Source: Cylicocyclus nassatus (lineage: Eukaryota > Nematoda > Chromadorea > Rhabditida > Strongylidae). Taken from it: a DNA stretch of 64,000 nucleotides. Within the stretch, counting starts at the first letter, position 1, and the number at the start of each line of letters is the position of its first letter. Where the stretch lies: the NCBI GenBank assembly GCA_958299035.1, contig CATQJL010000223.1, positions 11,332,293 to 11,396,292 on the forward strand. The letters run 5' to 3'. The notes beneath the pieces are model-generated. The model made no database searches. It had not been told where the DNA came from and saw only the letters and a program-made list of their open reading frames with translations. Positions 11,895 through 23,520 of the stretch are shown piece by piece. The position numbers and the translations under genes are program-made.

Positions 11895-12063
11895 TTAAGG
11901 CACAGGATGTTTCTAAGCTCATTTATCATAGAAACTGCAAAATTCAAAACAGTTAAACTTGCAAGACTTATATCTAACAAGTGAAAGGTCAGAAGAAGGC
12001 TATTTTCAGCAAGCTGTCAATGGATGCAATACAGAACGCTGATACCAGATTTACTTTCCTTAA

Positions 12064-12468
12064 AGGCAGTGTCTTACCAAAACTTGGTTGCGGAGAATTT
12101 TGCGTCTTACAAGCCTACCAGACCCCGTTTAACAGTTGAGCGGCTCAAATACGTACGAATTTCTTAAAATCCCATTTTCCGGAGGATTTACGGAAGCAAC
12201 TTGGACGAGTTGTGCCTTCTAGCTTCGACCTTCGCTACCGTGGCAGTAACACAATGGAGTTGGGCGCCAAGCGAAGAGACACGTTGAAGCGCGTAATGGA
12301 GGACCAGAGAAGTCGCGTACCAAATCCTTCCCCGCGTACCAATTTGAGCGCATTCTTCTCAGCGCAAAGGGTTATTTTAGTAGGACTTGTTGCAATGGCA
12401 TATCTAGGAGGCCCTCTAGTAGAATGTGTGGAGATCCGCACTACCCAATTTTGGTGAGACGCTTGCCT
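12064..12468. mobile_element. AAGGCAG-family foldback MITE, copy 2 (degenerate right end)
   Basis: The left end TTAA-AGGCAGTGTCTTACC is clear. The right end TTGGTGAGACGCTTGCCTTAC is the complement with a small insertion. The GC-rich interior has opposing chance frames (12212-12457 plus, 12235-12570 minus) that are not genes. Confidence 0.55.
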
Positions 12469-12599
12469 TACTGCCAAACACATAAAATACACCATCATAT
12501 CGCAAGGGAATCGTATACGGAAAGGGCAGATTGGTCGTACAAATCCGTGTTCGGCTTGATACTGAGCCAAACATACACATAGGTTGCTTTCAGTGACGC

Positions 12600-12910
12600 A
12601 CCAATGGGGGGGGGGGTGCTCCTCCCCAAGAACAAGTCGCGAAATCTCTGAAATTTACTCGCATGGTTATTAAAAGTGCAAGAATCTGTTCTTGAAAATC
12701 ATTAAAAGAATTTTCAGAATCTTTTGAAAATTTAAATTAGCCTTGTAAAAAAGGACTTTTTTAGATCTTAGGAGTCATGGGCCCCAAGAATTTTGAGAAG
12801 CACTCCAAAAAATTTTTCGGAATGCGTGGCTGAGACCACCCCCTCATTCAAAAAATTTTTGCCGCCCCTCCCCCACCTCGGACGGAAATCCTGGGACCGC
12901 ACTGGTTCCT
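12600..12910. repeat. Interspersed repeat copy with poly-G run (copy 2)
   Basis: Shares the ordered landmarks of the copy at 2110-2335: an 11-12 base G run, GTCGCGAAAT, a GGGCC block and a C-rich 3' part. Diverged; class unknown. Confidence 0.5.
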
Positions 12911-13550
12911 TTATATACAGCCTGTGTCAATCACATACAGTCGAGTAGATTTTTCGCTCAATATAGTGTGCTTGCAGAGAAGGTGAAATGCGGTCAAATT
13001 TGCGTGTGAGGAATTAGCTTCGACTGTCACTCCGGCCAATTGCGCGCGCAAACTGCCGGCAGTGCTGGCGCATGGGAACTATGCATGCGCAATGTAAGGG
13101 CCTTGCGTGCGGATCTCCAACTGAGCCAATTTGCATGCGAGCATACTGAACTTCGAGCGAAGCTCTGGCGAGCCGATTGCGCTTACGGAAAGGAGAGCAC
13201 GTTGTTGGCACAGACTGTTCATGCCTGAAAGTGAGTGAAAGTGTATCCATGTGATATTCTGATATTTTGATTTGTACAACAATGATTGATTCAACGGATT
13301 TGGCGGCTGGAAGGTGGGGTTTCGAGGCCCATTCAAGGTTAGAAAATGATTAGAGAGCGCGCTTGCAAGAAAGGCACATAAATATCATTACGGGTGCAAG
13401 CGATCGCCTCCCACCCGTCAATCCCGATAAATTAGAGAGTATGCCAATTCTTGCAATAAAACATCTCGCATGGCTCTTTAGCAGATATGGATGACAGATT
13501 GGAGTTAGGTTTCTAATGTGTGTTAATTATCATTATGTACCATTTATATA
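12911..13550. other. Intergenic, nothing recognised
   Basis: A GC-rich patch at 13020-13240 gives overlapping chance frames on both strands with no motif. No repeat boundary was found. Confidence 0.4.
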
Positions 13551-13554
13551 CATA

Positions 13555-14105
13555 CCAGTGCGTCATCTCTGCTTCGAAGAGGTTCCCACTGGTTCTGTTA
13601 TCTACATGCATGACATCCTTCTCCCATTTGAAGCTCACCGTTCAATGCTGGCGATCAGAAATTGATTGTAAACAACTTCCCATTTTTAAAACTTTTCCAT
13701 GTTAGATCGGTAATTTTGGGAGAATGAACTTTTTCTGCGGAAGAACGATTGCGTGTTTAAATTGATTACTGAGATTATTTTGGCTTCAAATTCGCCCTAT
13801 AGACAACTATCATCGTAAGCCATTTCCAGACCAAACGCCGAATGGACATGCTTGACGCGAAATTATTGAAGATCCGCGTTTTGGATCGGGTCGTCCTTGC
13901 GTGTGCGTGTGGTGAGCCTACATGTTGGTACCCTACGTTGTGCAAAATTTTGGCTCGAGACCTTGGCTGCAATATGCTTCATGTTACTCACCGAAAATGG
14001 GTTAACGCATGAAACTTGGATGGGAATGAATGACACATCCCATAATATGTGTTTAGTTTATAATTGTGAATGAACTCATAAAGCTTTAAGAGTTCTCAAT
14101 ATTAT
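13555..14105 (+). repeat. Hairpin-headed interspersed repeat, diverged unit 1
   Basis: Starts with a decayed form of the hairpin CCAGTGCGTCA...CACTGG and shares the later landmarks of the two units that follow (GTAAACAACT, GTGGATGAA-like, GTGCAAAATTTTGGCTC). Shorter and more diverged, so the oldest of the three tandem units. Confidence 0.55.
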
Positions 14106-14810
14106 AAACCAGTGCGTCACCTCTGCTTCGCAGAGGCTCGCACTGGTCTCACTTCATATGCCTTACTCATTCTTGACTAATGGTGGCAATGATACTCACC
14201 GCGCAGTGCCGATTCTCGCGAGTAAAATGTAAACAACTACCCATTCCAAACGCTTTTTCATGTGAGGTCGGTGATTTCGCGTGGATGAAACTTTTCGCAG
14301 AAGAACAAACGCAGATTTGAATGAGTTTTTGAACTCTTCCTGGCTTGGTAGGTGCCATAAGGACAGTAGGCAACGTGAGCTACACTTCTGTGCAAAATTC
14401 TTCTCAATTGCTTGGGTAAAGTATGGCAAATTAACCATTTACGCAATCATTTCTTTTTGGCGTCGTTCTTGTAAAGTAGTAAACGTTTGTCCACTTTTTT
14501 GGACTAAAGTCCATGGCTTGCACATCAGCATGCCAAACACAACCCCGACTTTGCAAAAGGTAGTGATACGGAACCAATTTTGCTGGCCAGAACCCAAGTG
14601 GTTCCGTTTGACGCGCAGTTTTTGAGGATCCACCCAACAAAACCCCTCGTGCTTTTGCATGGTAAGCTCTTATGTTGGTCGCATGCAATGTGCAAAATTT
14701 GGGCTCAGCACGTTGGCTGGAACTCGCTCTACGAATTTCGTTACAGACAGACACACAGACATACACACACACAAAAACACGTAAACAACCTTAGCCCGTT
14801 ATTATAAGTT
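14106..14810 (+). repeat. Hairpin-headed tandem repeat, unit 2
   Basis: About 705 bp. It begins with a nearly perfect two-tier hairpin (CCAGTGCG...CGCACTGG enclosing CCTCTGC-TTC-GCAGAGG) and ends with a CA/ACAC microsatellite and TTATTATAAGTT. Open stretches on both strands are shared with unit 3 only as diverged repeat DNA. This could be a Helitron-like or other non-autonomous element; class unresolved. Confidence 0.7.
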
Positions 14811-15456
14811 ACCAGTGCGTCACCTCTGCTTCGCAGAGGCTCGCACTGGCCGCCCTACTTTCCTATGCCTAACTCATTCTCGCATAATATGACATTGAAA
14901 CTCACTGAGCCATGCAGGCTATCACGAATGATTTGTAAACAACTACTCATTCCTAGAGCTTTTTTGTGTGAGGTCGGTATTTTCGCGTGGATGAAACTTT
15001 TCCGAGAAGAATTAATGCGAATTTGGATCGGTCTTCAAACTTTTTATGGTCTAATAGTCACCATAACGATCATAATTACCGTGAGCTACATCTCTGTGCA
15101 AAAATCTTCCCAAACGATCAGGTAAAATCTTGGCAAATTGAGCGTTTATACAACTTATCCTTTTTGGCGCCTTTTCGTAAACTAATCAACTTTAGTTCAA
15201 TTGTTTGGGTCAATGTCCATGGCTTGCACATTAGCTTGTCGAACATATCCATGACTTCGCAAAAAGTGTTGGTACTGGCCCAATTTTGCCGGTCAGAAGC
15301 CAAGTGGATCCGTTTGACGCGCGATTTTTGAGGGATCCACTCAGCGGATCCGCTCGTGCTTTCGCATAGTGGACTTTCACGCCGTTCGCATGCGCCGTGC
15401 AAAATTTGGAATCAGGACGTTGGCTGGAACACGCTCTACGAATTTCGTAACGGACA

Positions 15457-15504
<48 letters not shown>

Positions 15505-15545
15505 AAAAAAACGTAAACATCCTCAGCCCGTTATTATAAGTTATG
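14811..15545 (+). repeat. Hairpin-headed tandem repeat, unit 3
   Basis: Directly follows unit 2 and starts at an identical hairpin. Same internal order (AAACTTTTC, TTGGGTCAATGTCCATGGC, GGATCC, GTGCAAAATTTGG, CTACGAATTTCGT). It ends with a longer (AC)n tract at about 15459-15500, an A run, and TTATTATAAGTTA. Confidence 0.7.
15459..15511 (+). repeat. (AC)n microsatellite plus A run
   Basis: About 20 AC dinucleotides followed by an A homopolymer, inside the 3' end of the hairpin-headed repeat. Likely polymorphic in length. Confidence 0.95.
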
Positions 15546-15668
15546 ATAATGTTTGTGAGATTTCTTTATCAAAAATGGCAACATTATGAGGCATTCAAAA
15601 TTCTATCATGACCTGACATATGGTAGTTTGCATTTAGGCGTTTTTTTCAATATAAGTCGACGCTTTGA

Positions 15669-16105
15669 AGGCAGTGTCCCGGCAGATTTTGCACCTCCAC
15701 CTTTTTGCATGTTTTAGGCCTTTTCGCCACGTAGAATCCGAATTTGAGCTTTGAACGGGCTGAAAAGGCCGATTTTGGGGCATTTTCCTAACTCCAGAAA
15801 AGCAGCTTAGACGAGATTTTTGATGGAAAGTTGGGGGAGGTCCTCAGACGAAGATCCTGCCGCCTGTAATTCTTGCTTTGGATAGCATGCATCATGGGGG
15901 AGAGCGCTCGTGGGGTCCCGCGCCGAACAGGCGGGGAAGGCCGTCCAGCGCGCGCCAGTTGGGGTTGCGCGCGCCGGTTCAAGGGCCATTTTCTCGGCCC
16001 AGGGGGAACATCACCCAGCCGGAGTGCGCCTGGAGGGCGATGGGATGACCAGGAACCCCACCACACGTATGTCCCCCAGGACCCGAATCTGCCGGGACAC
16101 TGCCT
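15669..16105. mobile_element. AAGGCAG-family foldback MITE, copy 3
   Basis: AGGCAGTGTCCCGGCAGATT at 15669 has its complement AATCTGCCGGGACACTGCCT ending at 16105, with TTGA/TTAA flanks. The GC-rich interior yields chance frames of 60-92 codons on both strands. Confidence 0.75.
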
Positions 16106-16179
16106 TTAATGTAAGCTAGTGTAACCGAAAAAATTCTTCACAGTTCCCACCTATTTATCTAAGCAACGCTCAAGATCTA

Positions 16180-16187
16180 TATAAAAG
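16180..16187 (+). promoter_or_regulatory. TATA box of family member D
   Basis: TATAAAAG, 39 bp upstream of the ATG at 16219. Surrounding bases (CAATACTTT...ACAAG) match those before genes B and C. Confidence 0.6.
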
Positions 16188-16218
16188 ACAATACTTTACA
16201 GAAACACACTCCAACAAG

Positions 16219-16924
16219 ATGACTTCTTTTCTGCCATTTCTTCTGCTTTACATGGTAAGTGCCGCAAGTTTTGAATAATCGAAGTATAGCATATTTCTCA
16301 AGGTAGTAATGTGCTCTTGCCATTGAAGGTTTTCTTACTAGGTACTCGAACAGTCCTATGGTGACTTGTTCCAATGGACAGAGAGAAACAAGATAGAAAT
16401 CATAATCAAATTGAAGGAATCTGCCAGAATGTCTAGAACTGGCAACATCGGCAGACTTGTAAGGCATTCACCAAAGTTGTTCTGCCATTGAATATCAAAT
16501 TATTTAAGTTTGGTGGTATGGTAACAAATATGGTCTGCAGTGGGATGAAATGGATGTCACTGAAAGAAGATGTAAGAATGATGTAGATCTAGAAAGGTAT
16601 CAAGCGTACATTATGGACTGTAACGAGGTAACATTATAATTTCAGAAATACTCCAGAATTTTGCATGTTTTTCAGTTTCAAAAGTACTTGTATAACCTCA
16701 AACCTCGCAGATACAACATCGAAATGGTTCACGTCATCTGCGACCGTATTTCTGCCACGATTTGCATGGCTAGATCTTGCTTGCTAGACGAATACAAGCA
16801 GATGGCCATTGCCAGTTATGATTGCGATTACTATTCAAAAGGGAATTCATTAGCAAAATATCTTGAGCCGTACCGTCGTTCCTCGCTCAGGTTAAACAGA
16901 AGCTCGCCAAATCCACTACAGTAA
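16219..16924 (+). pseudogene. Secreted-protein family member D, frameshifted
   Basis: Exons by homology to member C are 16219-16254, 16342-16458, 16509-16627 and 16676-16924. Exons 1, 2 and 4 are open and well conserved (MTSFLPFLLLYM; FQWTERNKIEIII; VHVICDRISATICMARSC). Exon 3 is 119 nt instead of 123: besides a harmless 3-nt gap it lacks one base near 16515 (GGTGGTATGG against GGTGATTATGG), which shifts the frame. No alternative acceptor was seen that restores it, so it is probably a recent pseudogene or a sequencing error. The C-terminal tail after the last Cys is 32 residues and unlike that of C. AATAAA lies at 16946-16951. Confidence 0.75.
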
Positions 16925-16951
16925 TACATCATTCAACTAATGCGAAATAAA

Positions 16952-17428
16952 CTTATTATAGCTGTAGTTATGCTTTTATATGCAAGTGACCAGTTTTTAC
17001 TTTGCTAGGTCAGAATAGCGTGTATATGCATGGATATGAGTACGATGACAACCATGCTGCAAACGCCAAGATCATCCACTTCCATTGCTTTTCAGGAGGA
17101 AAACGAAGATGAAAAAATAATCTACTTGCGACAGTACAGTCTTCAAAAGCTGCAAATCCCAGTATGTTTCATCCCATTACGCCTCTCCCTGGAATACACA
17201 CATTACGAAAAATTGGCCGCGCCAAGACTGGCGCGGTACGATGGTGCTAAAGATACGGTAGAAGCCTCTCCTTAGAAAGCACAAAGAGAACGCAACATAC
17301 TTTTAGAAGCTTGCCAACGGTTATGATTTCCGGAAAATACGATCGTAGCTTCTTCTTTCATTCTAAGATTACTTTGATTGGCTTAACGCAGTTATTTTCC
17401 TGAGCAGTTTAAAAGTTAAATGAGACTG
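16952..17428 (+). repeat. Duplicated block downstream of member D
   Basis: The part at about 17010-17110 mirrors the block at about 10430-10510 after member C, supporting duplication of a unit larger than the gene. The frame reads AANAKIIHFHC but has no gene structure. The remainder is featureless. Confidence 0.45.
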
Positions 17429-18416
17429 AAGTGACTAGTCTGAAAGCTCCGTTTAGGTGCTGATTACTTTCTCAGGAACTAACTACTTTTGACCCTTATG
17501 CATAGCTCTAAACTTATCTCTTCACTAGGTATCACTCAGTATCACTATGCAGCTAAAGCTCGCACTGCAGCGCTTGAAAAGGTTTTAAAAGAGAATATTT
17601 TTTATAAACCAAGGGCATACATGACGGTGCTAGAAAAAGGTGCAAAACGTAGAGTGCTCCAGCGCGTTCTTATTGGCTCAGAATGCATGAGGCGCAGAGT
17701 TTACAATGGTGGAGAAACGCCTCGTTTGCGGTCGCTGAACTAATACCAGTTATGCGACTTCTCGGCGGTAGTCTCTATCAATAGACTAGTAAGAAATAAA
17801 AAAATAGACTAGTTTAATCATTTTAAAGCTTAGACCTAGATATGTTTTTAGTCTCGCTCGTTACCAAGGTCATTCGAAATCCAGAGGAGTTACATATACA
17901 ACTCATTATCTGACATATACAACTCATCATCTGCACTTTCTTGTCTTTCCGCGCAGATACATGAGTTGTGTAAATCCTCTGAATTTCGGATTATACCATG
18001 ATTTTATCGGTAACGATTGAGCTTAGAAAGATTTGAGTAGTCTAGGTTTCAAGAAGATTTTGCACTTTCATAAAAGGTAGTCTATGTAAAGGCTACCGCT
18101 GAACGAAGGCGAAAAGTAGTATTTGGTTCAGTGACCGCAAGCGAGACGTATCTCCACCAATGCGAACTCTGCTCATGCGCTCTGCGGCTACTAAATATGC
18201 GCTCGCACCCTCCACGCTTTGCGCCTGCGAAGAATACTTTATCTTGAAATTTTCTCAAGCCTGCAATGCCAGCTTTAGACCTGAGAAGCAATACAGCGTG
18301 ACACTGATTGTGAGTGGAGAGATACGTTTTGTTTCATGCTCCAGGGCCAGAAGTAGTTTTGTGTTGACAATGTAATCAGCACTGAACGGAGCTTTTAGAA
18401 AGACTGGTCACTTTTG
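17429..18416. mobile_element. Long foldback element (about 1 kb) with a second palindrome inside
   Basis: GAAAGCTCC...GGTGCTGATTA on the left is matched by TAATCAGCAC...GGAGCTTTT on the right. Inner arms around 17690-17755 and 18095-18175 also pair (GGTGGAGAAACGCCTCG with its complement). A further palindrome at about 17860-18020 (GAGTT...ACAACTCAT) sits in the centre. Non-autonomous; frames inside are by-products. Confidence 0.65.
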
Positions 18417-18499
18417 TCCTATTGGAGTTTTCAGGTTGTTAAAAATCAACCAAAATAGTCTCATAATGAGAGATAATTCTAGGCTCGTGAAAGAGTTAT

Positions 18500-18720
18500 T
18501 CGCAGGACTACAATGTATATAGTCGACTGCAAGAAATAGCCCATATCGCCGTAGCTTGAACGCCGCGAGCACGACTGCAACGCGGCTGCCGAGTACGGGC
18601 GCTATGATGATTGATGCGCGCGAATGCCGATGCTAGCCCGCAAGAAACACGCTTGCGTGCGCTCAGCCTGGGCGATTCGGTGCAGTCAACTATGCATGTG
18701 ACTGCATACAGCACATGTAT
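18500..18720. other. GC-rich intergenic patch
   Basis: A GC-rich stretch with a 68-codon minus-strand chance frame. No motif and no clear inverted repeat. Confidence 0.35.
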
Positions 18721-18925
18721 AAGCCACTATTTTCAGGTCTTTCAGGTGTTTATTCGAATGAACAGCGCAGTTACAGTCCTGCTCAAATAGGTGTCAATAA
18801 ATTCGATACCTGCAGCGAAGGGGCGACATAACGCTGTAATATTGTGGCTGGAATCGCATGGCAATTGTATGCAGTCAAACTTTCGGGTGTTTTAGTTTCT
18901 AAAAGTTCGCTTCTCAGAAACTTCA

Positions 18926-19350
18926 AAGGCAGCGTCCCACCGGACTGGGGGTACCTGGCTCTCGTAATGATGTGATAGTAGACCCCCTACCTAAGCGATG
19001 ACTGAAGTTCGGAGCAAAAAAGGGGGTCTACCAAGCCTGAAATTTGCTCCGAAAGTGGGCCGAATTTTACGGTAGGCTCGGCCGAGCGCGAGGTGCATGC
19101 AAGGTAGAGACGCAGAGTCGTTGCGGGTCCCTGCGCTCATGATGTGTGCGGTATACGCACTCTGGTCCTGCAAATCGATATTGCCGTGTGGGCGGCTTCC
19201 GGGCCTACCGTAAGATTCGGCCCACTTTCGGAGCAAATTTCAGGCTTGGTAGACCCCCTTCTTCGCTCCGAACTTCAGTCATCGCTTAGGTAGGGGGTCT
19301 ACTATTACATCATTACGAGAGCCACCTACCCTCATGGTGGGACGCTGCCT
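18926..19350. mobile_element. AAGGCAG-family foldback MITE, copy 4 (near-perfect arms)
   Basis: AGGCAGCGTCCCACC and GGTGGGACGCTGCCT close a foldback with long arms (GTAGACCCCCTACCTAAGCG and its complement, GGAGCAAATTTCAGGC pairing) around a GC-rich centre. Flanks are TCAA on the left and TTGA on the right. Confidence 0.85.
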
Positions 19351-19352
19351 TT

Positions 19353-19693
19353 GATAGTAAAAAATTAGGTCTGTTTAGATTAAATATGTTACATATCTTA
19401 CATAAATAGGACTGGTAAGCGATGATGTTTTGAGATAAGCACAAAAAAGGAATCTACTCAGTTAAAAGAAAAAGAATGAGAACAATTTCTGTTGTCTATA
19501 GCAGTTTTCTCGTGATAACCGCCTAGTATTTACTTACAAAGCTTTTAAAATATTCAGCCTTTTCCTGCAGTACCTTACGAAATATTAGATAGGATCTTCT
19601 GCTCACTCCTATAAACATACAAAATAATTGAAAATTCTAGTCAGATTCGTCACTGTTAGTCACGCATATCGCAGCGAAATTGCCGAGAAACTT
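19353..19693. other. Upstream region of member E, no other feature
   Basis: AT-rich; no frame or repeat recognised. Confidence 0.4.
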
Positions 19694-19694
19694 C

Positions 19695-19702
19695 TATAAA
19701 AG
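19695..19702 (+). promoter_or_regulatory. TATA box of family member E
   Basis: TATAAAAG, about 35 bp upstream of the ATG at 19730, in the same position as in other family members. Confidence 0.65.
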
Positions 19703-19729
19703 AGGAGGAGGATGATCCCGACAAGCGAA

Positions 19730-20373
19730 ATGTTTCGTCTTTTACTAGTTGTTTTGCTTTGCCTGGTAAGTAAAAATTCAGTGTCATTTTGAGGTTTGCA
19801 GAGGAAGCATTTTTAGAACGATATAAAGATCTCAAATTACGCTATGAAAGACAACCTAATTTTTATCATACTCATTAACAGATCTTTGGGTCTTCTTCTG
19901 ATGAGTCCTCATATTGGCCACAAGTAAGCAAAGTTGAGGTCACGGTTATTAGTCCTTGTTGCTATGTACGCGAGTCAGAGATCAAAAGACTTGTAAGTTT
20001 TTTGATTCTTATACATCTGGAAGTCGTCATGATCAGATTTATCGCTACGGTAGTCGCCATGGGATTACACCAGACAACATGCAGATTCGACTCGTTGAGG
20101 AATGCTATGGTAGTGACCATAAATATAAAACTATAGGAAAATTTGAAGTTCACATACCGCAATGCAACGAGGCAGGTGCATCTTCATACTGCAATGTATC
20201 AATTTGTGCTTTAGTTTCGAAAATATCTACTCAACGATGGACGTCATGAGCCCGGCTTAAGAATGGTCCATGTAAAATGCGATCGTGCGCACTACTCCCA
20301 TTGCTTGAAATATAGCTGCAAAGAGATGGACTACGTTCACCTGGCCAACTGTGCGTACAATAACACGATATGA
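19730..20373 (+). CDS. Small secreted cysteine-rich protein, family member E (SCVP-like)
   Basis: Exons are 19730-19765, 19882-19992, 20037-20171 and 20215-20373, giving 146 aa. Signal start MFRLLLVVLLCL; exon 2 has YWPQVSKVEVTV, the clearest form of the family beta-strand; exon 3 begins IYRYGSRHGITPDN and ends PQCNE; exon 4 has MVHVKCDRAHYSHCLKYSC and ends AYNNTI. Eight cysteines: the six-Cys frame plus an adjacent CC pair in exon 2. Intron 3 has a GC donor (GAG|GCAGGT) instead of GT, needed to keep phase 0, so it is either a GC-AG intron or a damaged site. A sequon NNT is near the C-terminus. No clean AATAAA; the homologous site is decayed. Function unknown. Confidence 0.82.
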
Positions 20374-23300
20374 AAAGAACCAAAAAAATGAAGTTCCAAG
20401 CATGCATACTGACTACTGTTTTTTCTAGAAAAGGTAGATAAGCTTACATAGTAAAATTTCAAAAATTCCTTCAAGCCGTTTGCATCCCATGCAATCGAGC
20501 TGCTAAATTTACCCTAGTTATCAGAAACGACTTCAGATGTAATCTGCAGCATTGAATCCGATACATTATCCATGTACACCTTCTCGAAATTTATACTGTT
20601 TTCTGTAGTAAGAGTGGAAGGAACGTATGCTCGGACTACATGACAGTCCAAAAACTCTCAGTCCAGACATAAACTACTAGCGACAGGATAAATGGATAAA
20701 TAGATCCTGAAAAACTAGGCCGTAGACAAGATCATAACTCCGGCCTACATAACTCCTACATACTTTAGAAACTGCATAGGACAAGTCCAGTCGCTTTCAC
20801 TGGAATAAAGCCCAAACACAGTAGGCACCTAGTGCGTACTGTGTTTGGACAGCGTAGCTTCGAATGTTGAAGTGAACAGTGTCTTAAGCTGAATGGAACA
20901 AAACATTACAGATAACGCAGACAAAATCTCGGCTTATTGAAGGGAGTTCCGCAGAGACATTTTCTGTACAAAGAGTCAGAGTAATTTGCTTCAAAAATTT
21001 TTTTTCGCATAAATGCCGTCGAACTATGCTGAAGAGTTTAGCAATGAACCTTTACATTCAACAAGAAAAAATTTAGAGAACGCTGAATCCGCGAAGATTT
21101 TCGGGCCCAGTTGTAATCTAAGCAATTCCACCTAATTACACTCACAAAATATACAAGGTTGCAATATCCGCCATGATTGCGCAAGATATCCAAGCAATCC
21201 AGAAACCCCGTTGCGTGTAACTTTCATGAAAATTTAGACTCTACGTCATCTCAAGGATCTTCCACGTCTGAATAATTATATGAGATTCAGTTTCCAGTCT
21301 TCAATACGCGCCTAGATTGGTATTACTTTGTTCTCAGTTGTTTGATTATAAAAATTTCATGATTCTTGCGGTACCTGGTATTTGGTGTTTTCGGAGAGTA
21401 AACTTTGATATATTGTGCGTCTATGGGTTTGCAAGCGTATTCTTTGTTCTTTTTTGCATGCTTAAAAGACTTTCCTGCAAGATGTTCATGCACCTATTAT
21501 GTGAACGTAACTTAAGTTACTTCGAAAACGTAACTTAAGTGGTTTTTTCACAGTTTGAAAGTGTCATTGGCTGAGATTCTTGCAAGCTTCATGACAAGGA
21601 AGCAGCACGTGGAAGGCTGTATAACGCTTACACACTTGCCTGATGTGATTATTAGAAAAATTAGATGAGCGCATACTCCTGTCTCAAAATTGATGTTTTA
21701 TGCCATGTAATTCACACAAAATATTGAGAAACGTGGCGATCTATCGTGAAACCATGGAAAATGTCGTAAACCATAATAATTGAATTGTAAACATAGCAAG
21801 TATTGGCAAGTATCAATGACGAAGCGAGAGGTAAGTTCGATGTTTTTTGATTAGGAACCTTTGAGTAGCATGTGTTATTGTACGCTTGAAATACCACTAC
21901 TTTCGGTGTATCCGTAAGTTTCGTAAGCTAGACAAGGAACAGAAACCGTACGATAGAACGGCGCCTCCTTTTTCCCCTTTTTTCAAGGCTGTTGTTGATA
22001 AAAATTACGAAAAGGATGGAAGGAACGACAGCGACGGAAAATCGAAACTGCCTCACTGCCACGAAAGTTTTGGACAATGCTAAAGACTACTGAGTACCTG
22101 CTAGGCCCTATACCAACACTAATTACATAGTTCGAATGGTACAACCCGAGTGTAAAAGATAAAGAAAATAAAATTGTTCATGTTGATTCGGGAGTCACAA
22201 TGAAGTAAAACAAGAGCTGAGAGGTTTTGAAGCTTATAAAGGAACAAAAAAGAACCATCTTGTGTTCTGTTCTCAAAAATAGCAGTAGAAAGTGCACGAT
22301 AGAATAAAAAAGTCCATAACACTGTAGATGTATAACAGAGTCAGCAAATAAGGAACTATCAGAACCAACTTGTCTTCTGCTTTCAAAAATTAGTAATCTA
22401 TCTTGGTCTCGTTGTTTTGGAAAAGGGCACTTGGTTTTTAACAACCAGATACAAGATTGACGTTTCAAACCCGATCTTGCTTGAGCCATTTTCTAAAATT
22501 AATTTTCATTGCACTAACAATAACCGGTAAACAAATGATTTGATTAAGACGCACGCATAAGATTATGCTACCAAACTTGGAATGTAGGCGGACGGGTCAA
22601 GAGAAACAAACTTCGAAAAGCTATAGAAAATTTATGCGAATGAAAGCTGCAGTTTGCTTTTTTTCTATCTCATGCCACTGAAAAAATGAGAAAGTGACTT
22701 ATTTGTTCTCGACGATATGGTCCGTGGTGTGTATATGGTTAGTAGGGAATAAGAAATAAGTTCGATATTGAATGTGAAACTCATGTGAACAAAAAACGTG
22801 CCCGCCTTCTTTTTCAAATAGCCTAAAAATGCCACCCTAAGGCCACCCTGCGGGTGACGATACTTTCTCACGTAAGTTTTTCAAAGAATGTGCCATACGT
22901 TCAATGTTTACTATACAGTACAATGGTTTTGAGTCCCTTCTTATAAGAGCCCGAAATAGCAAACGAGTCGCATCCGTACAAAAAGAAAAGCGCTCCAATC
23001 GGATAGCCTGCATAGTACGCGATCAAGGGTGAAACGGTAAAATTTGAAGTGATAAAAACGTATTCGTTTTGCAGGGGTCCATTTGCCACTCTCGTGCCGG
23101 ACCTCCTTCAGCTTTCACGAAAAAAGGTTATAAAGTGGGTAGGGTACGTTGCTATCATTGGCGTTCTGAAGTGCAGAGAGATAATAAGCATTTGACACCG
23201 GGAGATCTGAGGTAGAGGCTTCAAAATGACGCTTTTAGAACTCCACCTGAAAAGTTCCGCGATTTCACCAGGCACTTAAGATGACGTACACTGGACATAC

Positions 23301-23518
23301 TACTCTAATTTTACGAGTACGAGACACACCTTTTCATTAATCTACGAAAAGCTTGCCCGCACCATTGTGCCACGCAAAATGGTCCCTCTCCCACACAATT
23401 CCTTCAGGTAAGCAGCAGCACGATGGAGAGTCTTTCGGTCGCGAAATTCTTCAGTGTATTCATGGCCGAATTAAAAAACGTTGTGCTCGTGCAATAAGGG
23501 TTTTTAAAAGCGGAGGAC
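20374..23518. other. Long intergenic interval, nothing recognised
   Basis: About 3.1 kb with no family exon. A short hairpin at about 20813-20847 (AAACACAGTA / TACTGTGTTT) and a diverged direct repeat (GAACCATCTTGTGTTCTGTTC at about 22252 and a similar string at about 22352) are the only structures seen. Frames up to 103 codons lack motifs. Confidence 0.5.
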
Positions 23519-23520
23519 GA

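Noticed and set aside
14196..15497. Overlapping frames of 60-114 codons in the hairpin-headed repeats, some with runs from the CA tract
   Set aside because: They are not conserved in frame between the two units and include microsatellite translation.
15788..16119. GC-rich frames of 60-92 codons on both strands
   Set aside because: They lie inside a foldback MITE; opposite-strand frames mirror each other as expected for a palindrome.
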